Of a stretch of DNA of 64,000 bases, positions 1 to 8,117 are shown one piece after another. Location: positions 16,725 to 80,724 of the forward strand of contig NZ_BROB01000013.1 in NCBI RefSeq assembly GCF_024345185.1, given 5' to 3'. Position 1 is the stretch's first letter; each line of letters begins with the position of its first letter. The notes under the pieces were generated by a model that did no database searches, was not told the DNA's origin, and was given only the letters and a program-made list of their open reading frames with translations. The position numbers were made by a program, and so were the translations under genes. This stretch comes from Levilactobacillus humaensis. GTDB taxonomy: Bacteria > Bacillota > Bacilli > Lactobacillales > Lactobacillaceae.

Positions 1-14
1 TTTAATCTGAATCC

Positions 15-49
15 AAAAAGAGTGCTGCCAACCTCCGTCGACAACACTC
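15..49 (-). terminator. Rho-independent terminator after the acetyltransferase gene
   Basis: On the minus strand a 10-bp stem with two G-U pairs (20-29 against 40-49) is followed by five T. It sits just beyond the stop of the GNAT gene and would end the tsaE-acetyltransferase transcript. Confidence 0.8.
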
Positions 50-56
50 ATGTCAG

Positions 57-599
57 TTATTCAGTTTTGTTCTCCGAGGTCATCCCCAAACGATACACCA
101 TCTCAATGGCTTCGACACATTCGCCGTCGTCATCGGTGACCGTTGTAGGTGGGGTCGCCGTCTTGGCGAAGCCCATTTTCTCATAGAGCTTCATAGCGGG
201 CACGTTGCGGGTCTGGACGATGAGACCAATGGCCTGTAAGGCACTGGCCGTCTCCGCCCAGTACAGCGCTTCATCAACCAAGGCCGTCCCAATTCCGAGA
301 TGCCAGTAGGCCTTCTCGACGGCAATCCCCAGTTCCCCCACATTACCTTGTGGCGTTGGTGAAACCGACAGGACACCTAAGAGCTGGTCACCAAGACTGG
401 CGACCAACAACAGGTGCCGAGGGCTATCCTTGATTTGCTCCAGTTGATCGGCTTCCTGCGCGGCACTGATAGGATCGTCCGCATCGGCCAGGCTAAACGT
501 ATCGCTTTCCAGCTGCAGTCGACCTAACAGTCCCAATAAATTAGGCGCATCCGCAGCGTTGGGCATGCGAATCAGAACATCTTCACTCATGGTCAGCAC
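57..599 (-). CDS. GNAT-family N-acetyltransferase
   Basis: A 180-residue single-domain GNAT protein, predicted to move an acetyl group from acetyl-CoA to an amine. The acetyl-CoA-binding region is recognisable at about residues 90-105 (GELGIAVEKAYWHLGIGTAL), followed by the typical C-terminal NVPAMKLYEKMGF segment. The start overlaps the end of tsaE by 17 nt, so the two are translationally coupled. Genes at this position next to tsaE are often annotated rimI-like, but ribosomal-protein acetylation cannot be inferred from sequence alone; the substrate is unknown. The gene ends just before a strong terminator. Confidence 0.85.
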   Translation of the reverse strand: MLTMSEDVLIRMPNAADAPNLLGLLGRLQLESDTFSLADADDPISAAQEADQLEQIKDSPRHLLLVASLGDQLLGVLSVSPTPQGNVGELGIAVEKAYWHLGIGTALVDEALYWAETASALQAIGLIVQTRNVPAMKLYEKMGFAKTATPPTTVTDDDGECVEAIEMVYRLGMTSENKTE

Positions 600-1059
600 C
601 TGCCAATTGATTGACCAGCTGGATAAAGTGTTCTCCTCGTGGATCGAAGCTCAGCGTTCGTTGGTTCTCACCGGCATCATCGTCGCGTTTGAAAACGATT
701 CGCAGATAGTTTTCTGGCAATTCATCGGCAATGAATTTAGACCATTCCACCACGTTGACGCCATCCCCATTGAAGTATTCGTCGAGGCCCAATTCATCCC
801 CGCTACCATCTTCCAAGCGATAGACATCCATGTGGTAGAGTGGAATTCGACCACCCTGGTATTCACGAATAATGGTAAACGTCGGGCTCTTCACGTTACG
901 CGTAATGCCCAAACCCGCAGCTAATCCCTTGGTAAATGTCGTTTTACCGGCACCAAGATCGCCATCCAATAAAATCACGTCCCGCGGCCGAAGTTCTGGT
1001 GCTAACTGCTTGCCCAGCGCCATTGTGGCTTCGGGACTCTTGACCGTGACAGTAAACAT
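583..1059 (-). CDS. tsaE: tRNA threonylcarbamoyladenosine biosynthesis ATPase TsaE
   Basis: 158 residues, the usual TsaE size. The Walker A motif GDLGAGKT is at residues 33-40, followed by the family segment KSPTFTIIREY and the DVYRLED motif. In bacteria TsaE works with TsaB and TsaD to add threonylcarbamoyl to A37 of tRNAs that read ANN codons; tsaB and tsaD are not in this window. The gene lies downstream of pta but beyond the pta terminator, so it probably has its own promoter or depends on read-through. It overlaps the acetyltransferase gene by 17 nt. Confidence 0.93.
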   Translation of the reverse strand: MFTVTVKSPEATMALGKQLAPELRPRDVILLDGDLGAGKTTFTKGLAAGLGITRNVKSPTFTIIREYQGGRIPLYHMDVYRLEDGSGDELGLDEYFNGDGVNVVEWSKFIADELPENYLRIVFKRDDDAGENQRTLSFDPRGEHFIQLVNQLAGADHE

Positions 1060-1143
1060 TGTTCGTTCCCCTTTATCTAAAAAATCTCGTCAGCAACTGC
1101 CATAACAGCCACTGATCACTAAAACTCGTCGCTATAAATAATA

Positions 1144-1172
1144 CCCGGACTGCTAGTAAATAGCAATCCGGG
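1144..1172 (-). terminator. Terminator after pta
   Basis: A 12-bp stem (1144-1155 against 1161-1172, one G-U pair, 5-nt loop) followed on the minus strand by a T-rich stretch. It lies about 30 nt past the pta stop codon. Confidence 0.8.
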
Positions 1173-1202
1173 CACTCTTAGTTTGATTTAAGTTTAAAAT
1201 TT

Positions 1203-2180
1203 TTAGTTCAAGGACTGGGCGGCCGTGATGATGGCGACCTTGTAGACGTCCTCTTCGTTACAACCCCGTGAAAGATCCGAGACTGGCTTGTTCAAGCCTT
1301 GCAGGATAGGTCCAATGGCTTCAAAGCCCCCGAAACGCTGGGCAATCTTGTAGCCAATGTTCCCAGACTGTAATTCAGGGAAGACGAAGACGTTCGCATG
1401 GCCAGCAACCTTGGAGTCTGGGGCTTTCTGAGCGGCAACACTGGCAACAAAGGCGGCGTCAAACTGTAACTCACCATCAACGGCCAAGTCGGGAGCGGCT
1501 TCATGAGTCAGCTGAGTGGCTTCCTGAACCTTGGTGACCATATCACCCTTAGCGGAACCCTTAGTTGAGAAGCTCAACAAAGCAACCTTAGGATCGATGT
1601 CGAAGACCTTGGCGGTATGTGCACTTTCGACAGCCACTTCAGCCATCCCGGCAGCATCTAATTCGATGTTAATGGCACAGTCGGCAAAGACGTAGCGTTC
1701 GTCACCCTTTTGCATGATGAAGGCCCCACTGATCCGACGGACACCTGGCTTGGTCTTAATGATCTGTAAGGCTGGCCGAACGGTGTCCCCGGTTGGGTGG
1801 ACCGCGCCAGAAACCATCCCATCAGCTTGGCCCATGTAGACCATCATGGTCCCAATGTAATTGGGATCAGTCAACATCTTTTCGGCTTGTTCCACAGTAT
1901 TCTTGCCCTTACGGCGTTCGACTAAGGCGTCCAACATAGCCTCATGGTCAGCTGTCGACATGTCGGCAGGATCGAGAATCGTCAACGGTGTCAAATCAAT
2001 CGCGTGGTTCGTAGCTGTCGCCTGAATATCAATCTTATCTCCAAGCACAATTGCCGTAATCAAGCCATCCGCTGCGAGGCGGCTAGCGGCTCCGAGAACC
2101 CGTACATCGGCACCCTCAGGAAACACAATTGTTTTATTTTGACCATTAATCTTTTGCTTAAGACTATCAAAAAGTTCCAT
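1203..2180 (-). CDS. pta: Phosphate acetyltransferase
   Basis: Interconverts acetyl-CoA and acetyl phosphate, feeding acetate/ATP formation by acetate kinase in the cytoplasm. The protein is 325 residues with the PTA_PTB fold: the N-terminus is MELFDSLKQKINGQNKTIVFPEG, with GMVSGAVHPTGDTVRPALQ in the middle and NVFVFPELQSGNIGYK near the end. An upstream in-frame extension exists, but the ATG at 2180 is preceded by GGAGGTC at a good distance and matches the usual family start. The ung stop is 32 nt upstream, so ung and pta probably share a transcript. Confidence 0.95.
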   Translation of the reverse strand: MELFDSLKQKINGQNKTIVFPEGADVRVLGAASRLAADGLITAIVLGDKIDIQATATNHAIDLTPLTILDPADMSTADHEAMLDALVERRKGKNTVEQAEKMLTDPNYIGTMMVYMGQADGMVSGAVHPTGDTVRPALQIIKTKPGVRRISGAFIMQKGDERYVFADCAINIELDAAGMAEVAVESAHTAKVFDIDPKVALLSFSTKGSAKGDMVTKVQEATQLTHEAAPDLAVDGELQFDAAFVASVAAQKAPDSKVAGHANVFVFPELQSGNIGYKIAQRFGGFEAIGPILQGLNKPVSDLSRGCNEEDVYKVAIITAAQSLN

Positions 2181-2212
2181 AGTTGAAGACCTCCATAAAA
2201 TAATCCCACGAT

Positions 2213-2941
2213 TCAGTTCTGTTCCGACGTCTGGTTGGATGACCCTTTTGGATCCGCAACCGTTACCTCTGCGGGTAATTGCCAATCAATGGGAGCCTCC
2301 CCCAAGGACTGTAAAGCGATGTTGGTTTTTGAGAATGGTTTGGACCCAAAGAATCCCCGGTTGGCCGATAAGGGACTCGGGTGCGGCGACTGCAAGACGA
2401 TGTTGGTCTTGGTATCAATCAACTTAATCTTAGACCGGGCCGCATTGCCCCATAAGATAAAGACCACGGGTTCCTTACGCGCCGACAACTTGGCTATCGC
2501 CACGTCCGTCAAACGCTCCCAACCATGTCCCTTATGGGAAAAGGCTTGACCATAACGAACCGTCAGCACGGAATTCAACAACAGAACCCCCTGCTTCGCC
2601 CATTTCTCTAAATAGCCATGGTTGACTGGGGCAATCCCCAAATCACTCTGAAGTTCTTTATAAATATTTTTGAGCGATGGTGGAATCGGCGTCCCGGGTA
2701 GAACCGAGAAGCTACACCCATGGGCCTGACCAGGGTTGTGATAAGGATCTTGTCCCAAGATAACGACCTTGACCTGACTAAAAGGCGTCCACTCAAACGC
2801 TGTGAAAATATGATACATGTCTGGGTAAATCTCATGATGCTGGTATTCCTCGACTAAAAACTGACGTAACTGTTGATAATACGCCTGCTCAAATTCGGGT
2901 TCCAGCACCGGCCACCAATCATTGTGAATAAACGGTTTCAT
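2213..2941 (-). CDS. ung: Uracil-DNA glycosylase
   Basis: Family 1 UDG that removes uracil from DNA, the first step of base-excision repair. With the ATG at 2941 the protein has 242 residues. The water-activating loop GQDPYH is at 63-68 (catalytic Asp65) and the Leu-intercalation loop HPSPLSA at 187-193. A GTG at 2950 is also in frame, but it falls inside the Shine-Dalgarno sequence (GAGGTG), so the ATG is preferred. It is the first gene of the probable ung-pta unit. Confidence 0.95.
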   Translation of the reverse strand: MKPFIHNDWWPVLEPEFEQAYYQQLRQFLVEEYQHHEIYPDMYHIFTAFEWTPFSQVKVVILGQDPYHNPGQAHGCSFSVLPGTPIPPSLKNIYKELQSDLGIAPVNHGYLEKWAKQGVLLLNSVLTVRYGQAFSHKGHGWERLTDVAIAKLSARKEPVVFILWGNAARSKIKLIDTKTNIVLQSPHPSPLSANRGFFGSKPFSKTNIALQSLGEAPIDWQLPAEVTVADPKGSSNQTSEQN

Positions 2942-3056
2942 TCCCAACACCTCAAGGTTTATTTTAGCATAAGACCCTCACAAATGATATTGTCCAACCA
3001 GAACCCCAAAACATGGTAGAATGGGTCTAGGAAATCTGGAGAAAGGAGGGGTCTCT

Positions 3057-3629
3057 TTGCGAACACTCTATTTAAATGAGGCGGCACTGTCGGCCAAGGC
3101 CACGTCAGTCATTCGTGACGACCAGAATCAGTCCTGTTACCTGTTAGTTGGTAAGTGGGGCCTGCGCGCCGACGTTCTCTCCGTCTATACCATTGCGGGA
3201 GCTTTGGAGGCCGAGGTTAAGCAAGAATCACTCGGCCTACTACCAAAATTTCGCTTGATCTACCATCGTCAAACAGTCGGCCGCGTCAGCAAAACTTTCG
3301 GCGTGATCCGCGAAGTTCTCTTCGTCCGTGGCCTTAACTGGGTCATCATGGGAAATCTCAACAGTGGCCACTTCCGAATCTTCCACGGCCGTGATCGCAT
3401 CGCCACCATTACCACGGTGGCCGGATCCGGTGGTGAAACCGTGGAGCTCGTGGTGGATCAAATGGACAACGAGCCCCTTATCATTTGTCTAGCAGCCATT
3501 CTCGATCGATGGGCCAAGCACCAGCAAGGCGCCCTTCTCCCCAAGAGAGCTTGGGGACCCAAGCGCCTGCAATCGGGCGTTGTCCCCTTCACAATTTCTC
3601 GAAAAAAATTACTTAACCAAGGATTGTGA
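3057..3629 (+). CDS. LURP-one-related / YxjI-like protein
   Basis: 190 residues, beginning at a TTG (3057) placed 7 nt after a strong AAAGGAGG; an in-frame ATG at 3021 has no such site and is rejected. The sequence reads as a beta-rich single domain (LYLNEAALSAKATSVIRDD, then LRADVLSVYTIAG, KFRLIYHRQTVGRVSK, HFRIFHGRDRIATI), the pattern of LURP-one/Tubby-like C-terminal proteins such as YxjI. The function of bacterial members is not established. It is the only plus-strand gene in this part. A TGGTAGAAT extended -10 lies at 3014-3022, and the stop is inside its own terminator hairpin. Confidence 0.65.
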   Translation: MRTLYLNEAALSAKATSVIRDDQNQSCYLLVGKWGLRADVLSVYTIAGALEAEVKQESLGLLPKFRLIYHRQTVGRVSKTFGVIREVLFVRGLNWVIMGNLNSGHFRIFHGRDRIATITTVAGSGGETVELVVDQMDNEPLIICLAAILDRWAKHQQGALLPKRAWGPKRLQSGVVPFTISRKKLLNQGL

Positions 3630-3655
3630 AACTCAAGTGAGTTCGCAATCCTTTT
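3619..3655 (+). terminator. Terminator of the LURP-one-like gene
   Basis: A stem of about 15 bp with one bulged A (3619-3634 against 3639-3653) followed by five T. The stop codon at 3627-3629 lies in the ascending arm. Confidence 0.8.
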
Positions 3656-3683
3656 TACTTACCCAAATTTCGGCAAAGAAAAA

Positions 3684-3708
3684 GGCCAACGCGCTGAACG
3701 CATTGACC
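3684..3708 (-). terminator. Terminator after first BspA-type gene
   Basis: On the minus strand a 10-bp stem with two G-U pairs (3684-3693 against 3699-3708) is followed by five T and more T-rich sequence. It starts 8 nt after the stop codon. Confidence 0.75.
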
Positions 3709-3715
3709 TCAGAGA

Positions 3716-5527
3716 CTATTTCGCCATAACTAATTTCTTGTTAGCGGTGACATACTTGCCATTCGTTAACTGGTAACGTGTCGTCAAGTGATAAGACACA
3801 ATCTTCTTAACCTTCAAGGTTTGGCCCTTCTTGTAGTGCTTAACCTTGTGGGTCTTCAAAGCCTTGTTCTTGTAACTGTTAACCCCTTTAGGGTTGATAA
3901 CTTTAAGTTTATTGTGTTTAACCGCGTAGTAAACGGGAACCACATAAGCATGCTTCGTGGTGATGTATCCCGTCTTACCATCCGTCTTAGATTCATGGTT
4001 AACGTCTTTAACCTTGTAACGCTTGTAGCCTTGCTTAGACTTAGCGTAACCCGTAACCACAAACATTGGCCGATTCGTTCGCTTCTGCTTGCTGTAAGTT
4101 ACCTTGCGAGCCTTCTTAGAGAAGTTCTTGCTACTGTAAAGGCTAATCTTCTTGGTGGCGTAAACCACACTGGTCAACGGTGCAATCGTGTCAGCATCCC
4201 CACCAGAAACTAAGTCTTGGGCATAGTGGAATGTCACGGATTGGCTGTTGCTGGTGAAGGTTCCCTTGGCTTGACCATCGGTTGACGCCAGCTTGTAACC
4301 AGAAAAACCTAATTCTTCAGCCTGGTAGCTTGCGCCTAACTTTCCAGTTAAGGTCACATCATCCGCCAGCTTTTTACCGTCGTTGTCAACGTAGTGGACC
4401 GTGACTGGTTGCGCACTTTCGGTTGGTGTTACTGGCGTTGTGGGATCAACATCGGGCGTCGTGGGTTCGATGACTGGTGTGACGGGTTCCCAGACGTAGG
4501 TTTCCATACCCACAATCGTATTTTTACTCTGGTCGGTCACATCAGATCCACTATTGAAGGTCTCCCCTAGCGGATTTCCAACTGTCCCCTTGCCAACAGC
4601 ACGCCATTTGCCTGTGTAAATATCAGATGTCTGGGCACTGGTCAAGTTACTGCCGAGCCCCTGGGTATCACTAACGGACATCGTCAATTGCTTCAGATTG
4701 TTATCACTAACAAACATCCCGGCAACTTTACCTGGGAACTGACCCATATTGACCTTTTCAACTCCAGAGTACGAGACAAGACTTCCCGCTGTCGTGTTTG
4801 AGGTAAAGGTCCCTTTAGCAAAGTTAACTTCTTTTAATACAGTATCTCGACTAAACATATGGCCCACATCGATCACATTAGGCGTTTCAAAATTACTGAC
4901 ATCCACAGAACTTAATTGCTTGTCACTGGCAAACATATCAAAGAATGTGGTTGCCTGCTTGGTGTCAAATTTTGAAGTGTCGAGTGAAGTGACCAGAGGT
5001 AAGTTTGAAAACATGTAACTCATGTCCGTTGCATGACTGGTATTCAAAAGGTCAAGATTATCAATACCGGTAAGATTGGACAAATTCCCAAATAGATTTT
5101 TCGAATTTGCTGGTGCCGTAACGGGCCCATCAAAGACAATTCTCGTAATCTTTTTGGCAGCTGCATTAGCAGCGTTTGCAATAACCGGCGCACTGGTTGT
5201 CGGCGTACCGTTGTACTTACCATTATCATCGGTAACTAGTAAGTACCCCATTACCGAGTTTATGTTGGTACGCTCATCAACGACTCTTGATTCATCAAAA
5301 GTCCCAGCGCCAAAGTGCAAGACGCCATCAGACTTCATATAAAAATGCGACGTTCCAAAATTCCCTTGAATTTCGTCGGCATCATCGGTATCCGTTGATG
5401 TCGTATCTGCATCCGTCGCAGCCTTCGCCGTAACCACCGGTGCAAAATTAGGTAAAACAACCGCACTAACCGGTTGTGCAACCCCCAGAGTTAATCCAAA
5501 TAATAGTGCCGTTGCTTGCCATTTCAT
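3716..5527 (-). CDS. BspA-type repeat surface protein with MucBP and DUF5776 domains (paralogue 1)
   Basis: 603 residues. A signal peptide (MKWQATALLFGLTLGVAQ, ending near residue 25-36) is followed by a Thr/Asp-rich linker. Around 110-290 come BspA/DUF285-type repeats (DLLNTSHATDMSYMFSNL, SVDVSNFETPNVIDVGHMF). Then a Pro/Thr linker, a MucBP-like domain (VTVHYVDNDGKKLADDVTL) at about 375-440, and a Lys/Tyr-rich C-terminal domain of the DUF5776 kind. There is no LPXTG motif, so the basic C-terminus may hold it on wall polymers (inference). Adhesion is the usual proposal for such architectures. The ATG at 5527 follows GGAGGAGG; the in-frame ATG at 5545 falls at that site and is rejected. First of three paralogues. 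Confidence 0.8.
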   Translation of the reverse strand: MKWQATALLFGLTLGVAQPVSAVVLPNFAPVVTAKAATDADTTSTDTDDADEIQGNFGTSHFYMKSDGVLHFGAGTFDESRVVDERTNINSVMGYLLVTDDNGKYNGTPTTSAPVIANAANAAAKKITRIVFDGPVTAPANSKNLFGNLSNLTGIDNLDLLNTSHATDMSYMFSNLPLVTSLDTSKFDTKQATTFFDMFASDKQLSSVDVSNFETPNVIDVGHMFSRDTVLKEVNFAKGTFTSNTTAGSLVSYSGVEKVNMGQFPGKVAGMFVSDNNLKQLTMSVSDTQGLGSNLTSAQTSDIYTGKWRAVGKGTVGNPLGETFNSGSDVTDQSKNTIVGMETYVWEPVTPVIEPTTPDVDPTTPVTPTESAQPVTVHYVDNDGKKLADDVTLTGKLGASYQAEELGFSGYKLASTDGQAKGTFTSNSQSVTFHYAQDLVSGGDADTIAPLTSVVYATKKISLYSSKNFSKKARKVTYSKQKRTNRPMFVVTGYAKSKQGYKRYKVKDVNHESKTDGKTGYITTKHAYVVPVYYAVKHNKLKVINPKGVNSYKNKALKTHKVKHYKKGQTLKVKKIVSYHLTTRYQLTNGKYVTANKKLVMAK

Positions 5528-5924
5528 GAATACTTCCTCCTCCATAATAATTCCCTAGTAAGAATTATTTCAAATAAGTATTTTGCTAATACGTTTCGAT
5601 ATGTATATAGTAACACCTACAATTATAAAAGGGAAGGATTTTTTTCCACACTTATCTAAAAACGGCAATTCGTCCATGCTGATTAGCCTACTTTTTGGTT
5701 ATATAATCATCAAAGCTCACTAGTAGCGGCATTTTTAAAGCTGCCAAGGTCCGCAGTTCATAGCTATTCATCCGTTTATACCATATACCAGTTTTCGGTG
5801 TTATATGTCATCTTTTTTTAGGATGTCCAGCTTTTTGGATAACCTGTAACATCAAAAAAACGTCCTCCAAATTGGTAGGTAACCATTTGGAGGACGTTTT
5901 TTTGAGTTTATTTAGTTAGCATGG
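5528..5924. other. Gene-free spacer between BspA-type paralogues 1 and 2
   Basis: About 400 AT-rich bases with no convincing gene. It holds the ribosome binding site of paralogue 1, a possible minus-strand extended -10 (TGTTACTAT) near 5600-5612, an upstream element near 5657-5674 resembling those of the other two paralogues, and a strong terminator at 5860-5897. The stretch 5690-5850 shows nothing recognisable. Confidence 0.6.
5860..5897. terminator. Symmetrical terminator after paralogue 2
   Basis: A near-perfect inverted repeat (ACGTCCTCCAAAT and its complement) flanked by seven A on one side and seven T on the other, so it can work on both strands. Its main job is probably to end the minus-strand transcript of the gene at 5925-7748. 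Confidence 0.85.
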
Positions 5925-7748
5925 TTACTTCTGAGCAATCACTAATTTCTTATTAGCCGTGACGTACTTGCCGTTGGTCAATTGGAATCGCGTTGTTTTC
6001 TTGTAGCTGACGATCTTCTTAACCTTCAGTGTTTGGCCCTTCTTGTAATGACGAACCTTGCCCTTTAAGGATTTCTGCTTGTATGCATTAACCCCTTTGG
6101 CATTCAGGACCTTCACTTTATTCTGCTTTTTAGCATAGTAGACCGAGGAAACGTAAGCACTCTTAGCCGTGATGTATCCCGTCTTACCAGCCGTCTTGGA
6201 ATGATGATTGACGTCTCGAACCTTGTAACGACGGTAACCCTGCTTGGATTTGGCATTCCCGGTCACGACAAACATTGGCCGATTAGTCCGCTTCTGCTTC
6301 CGGTAAGTGACCTTCTTGGTCTTCTTCGAGAAGTTCTTGCTACTATAAAGGTTGATAGTCTTCTTGGCGTAAAGCACCCCGGTAATTGGCACGACCGTTG
6401 CTCCGGACCCACCGGTTGAGAGGTCGGCGGCATAGTGGAAGGTGACCGTGGTTGGCGTGCTTCCGAAAGTCCCACTCTCATCCCCGGTTACTGTACTCAA
6501 CTTATAGCCACTAATTGCTAGACGTTCAGCCGTATAGGTTGCCCCAAGGGTTCCTGTTAAGACTTGGTCATCTGCAAGTTTCTTGCCCTTTGCATCCACA
6601 TACTTCACGGTGACAGGTTGCCCTTGTTGCGTGACGGGTGGTGTTACCGGTGGCGTTACTGGTTCAATGACCCGCTCTGTGGGCTCCCAGACGTAAGTTT
6701 CCACGGATGCCGGATTGTGGTCACCATTGTAGAGTGCCGCCACTTCAGCTCCCTTGGCATAACGCTCACCCAGCGGATTCTGAACCGTCCCTTCACCAAC
6801 AGCTTCCCAACTGTGAAGAAATTCATCATCGTCCATGGTGTTGGGATCGTTAAGATAAGTGGAGGTACTCTTGAAAATCGTCTTGGGCCCGAGAGTTAAC
6901 TGCCAGAGGTTCGTTTTCCCATTAAACATCGAACTGCCACTAAAGTCAGCTGGTGGCGCAAACGAATCAAGTCGCAAGATCTGTACGTTACTGCCACTAA
7001 ACATGTATAAAGCACTCTTCAAACTGGCAAAAGTGAGTTTAGACATATCTAATTCCTGTAACGAAGCATCATTTACAAACATTGACATCGTAGTGGTAAC
7101 GTTATCCGTATTAAAGTGCGAAAAGTCTAAATTGGAAACTTTTCTGAGCTGATAGAACATAAATGACATGTCGGTCACGTGACTCGTATCAAAATGAGAG
7201 ACATCTAGTGACTGTAAAACATTGTTCCCAGTCCGACCACCTGTTGCACCGACGTAAGATTGAAGCGAAAGAAACATCCCTTTCATGGTCGTGGCTGCCG
7301 AGGTATCTAACTTATCAAGATTGACATATTCGCTGACAAAGCCAAATTGGGCAAAGAGATTGGTAGCATTTGACGACGTAGCTACCGGGCCATCCAGAAC
7401 AACCTTGGTCACTTGCTCACCAACCTTGTTCAAGTCTGCTTCAGTCGGATCCGAGTTGCCTTCTTTAAGCGCAATCTGTGAGACCAATTGTCCCTTATTC
7501 CCAGTAATTTCAGAACTTGTCGGTTCTGCTAATGTTCCAGCTTCCAAATGAAGCTCGCCTGATGTCGTCAAATACCAGTGAACCCCGTAGTCCCCTTCGA
7601 CGGCAATGTCTGACTTAGTCGTGTCAGATGTCGTGGCTGCCTGTGCCACCACAGTTGTCCGCAAGCTTGGTGCAGCTAGCGTGGCTAATGGCTGTGTCAC
7701 CCCTAAGGTGAGACTCGTGAGTAAAATTGTTGCCTGCCATTTTTTCAT
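5925..7748 (-). CDS. BspA-type repeat surface protein with MucBP and DUF5776 domains (paralogue 2)
   Basis: 607 residues with the same order as the gene before it: signal peptide (MKKWQATILLTSLTLGVTQ), short linker, BspA/DUF285-type repeats at about 130-290 (SLDVSHFDTSHVTDMSFMF, LDFSHFNTDNVTTTMSMF), Pro linker, MucBP-like domain (VTVKYVDAKGKKLADDQVL) at about 385-445, and the Lys/Tyr-rich DUF5776 end (LYSSKNFSKKTKKVTYRKQK onwards). ATG 7748 is chosen because GAGGAG precedes it by 7 nt; an in-frame upstream codon lacks a site. It resembles paralogue 3 more closely than paralogue 1 (shared AVEGDYGVHWYLT-type N-domain). No sortase signal. Confidence 0.8.
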   Translation of the reverse strand: MKKWQATILLTSLTLGVTQPLATLAAPSLRTTVVAQAATTSDTTKSDIAVEGDYGVHWYLTTSGELHLEAGTLAEPTSSEITGNKGQLVSQIALKEGNSDPTEADLNKVGEQVTKVVLDGPVATSSNATNLFAQFGFVSEYVNLDKLDTSAATTMKGMFLSLQSYVGATGGRTGNNVLQSLDVSHFDTSHVTDMSFMFYQLRKVSNLDFSHFNTDNVTTTMSMFVNDASLQELDMSKLTFASLKSALYMFSGSNVQILRLDSFAPPADFSGSSMFNGKTNLWQLTLGPKTIFKSTSTYLNDPNTMDDDEFLHSWEAVGEGTVQNPLGERYAKGAEVAALYNGDHNPASVETYVWEPTERVIEPVTPPVTPPVTQQGQPVTVKYVDAKGKKLADDQVLTGTLGATYTAERLAISGYKLSTVTGDESGTFGSTPTTVTFHYAADLSTGGSGATVVPITGVLYAKKTINLYSSKNFSKKTKKVTYRKQKRTNRPMFVVTGNAKSKQGYRRYKVRDVNHHSKTAGKTGYITAKSAYVSSVYYAKKQNKVKVLNAKGVNAYKQKSLKGKVRHYKKGQTLKVKKIVSYKKTTRFQLTNGKYVTANKKLVIAQK

Positions 7749-8117
7749 GTTGGTCTCCTCAACTTTCAAAAAATTTTACCATTGTGGAATCGCTTACTTT
7801 TATGTTGAATATAATAACACCGTTAATGGGTTTCCGCCAGCATTTTCTTACACACATTGCCAAAAAAGTTCCCATCTTACCCCCTTTATTATCTCACATA
7901 TTTTGAGATTGATGGATTTATATCACTCGTTTTGCCCTTTATTGCGGGATTTACGGTAACAGCACATCTTCGTTTGAATTATATAGAATCACCCTCGACC
8001 TTGTGCAACAGAGTAAACGACATCGTCAAAAGCAAACATCCTATTATTGGTGAACCGGATTTACTTTCATATGTAAAAAAGTATCGTGAGCGCACTGTCT
8101 CACGATACTAGATGTCA
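7749..8117. other. Gene-free spacer between BspA-type paralogues 2 and 3
   Basis: About 370 bases. On the minus strand there is a possible extended -10 (TGTTATTAT) about 65 nt upstream of paralogue 2, an upstream element at 7856-7874 (minus-strand reading GGGAACTTTTTTGGCAATG), and the terminator of paralogue 3 at 8080-8109. An 84-codon reading frame on the plus strand (7857-8111) has no ribosome binding site or recognisable sequence and is not called. Confidence 0.6.
8080..8109 (-). terminator. Terminator after paralogue 3
   Basis: An 11-bp perfect stem (AGTATCGTGAG and its complement, 8-nt loop) followed by six T on the minus strand, just past the stop of the gene at 8118-9953. Confidence 0.85.

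Noticed and set aside
7857..8111. 84-codon plus-strand frame between paralogues 2 and 3
   Set aside because: No ribosome binding site, no recognisable sequence, and it covers the upstream element and terminator of minus-strand genes.
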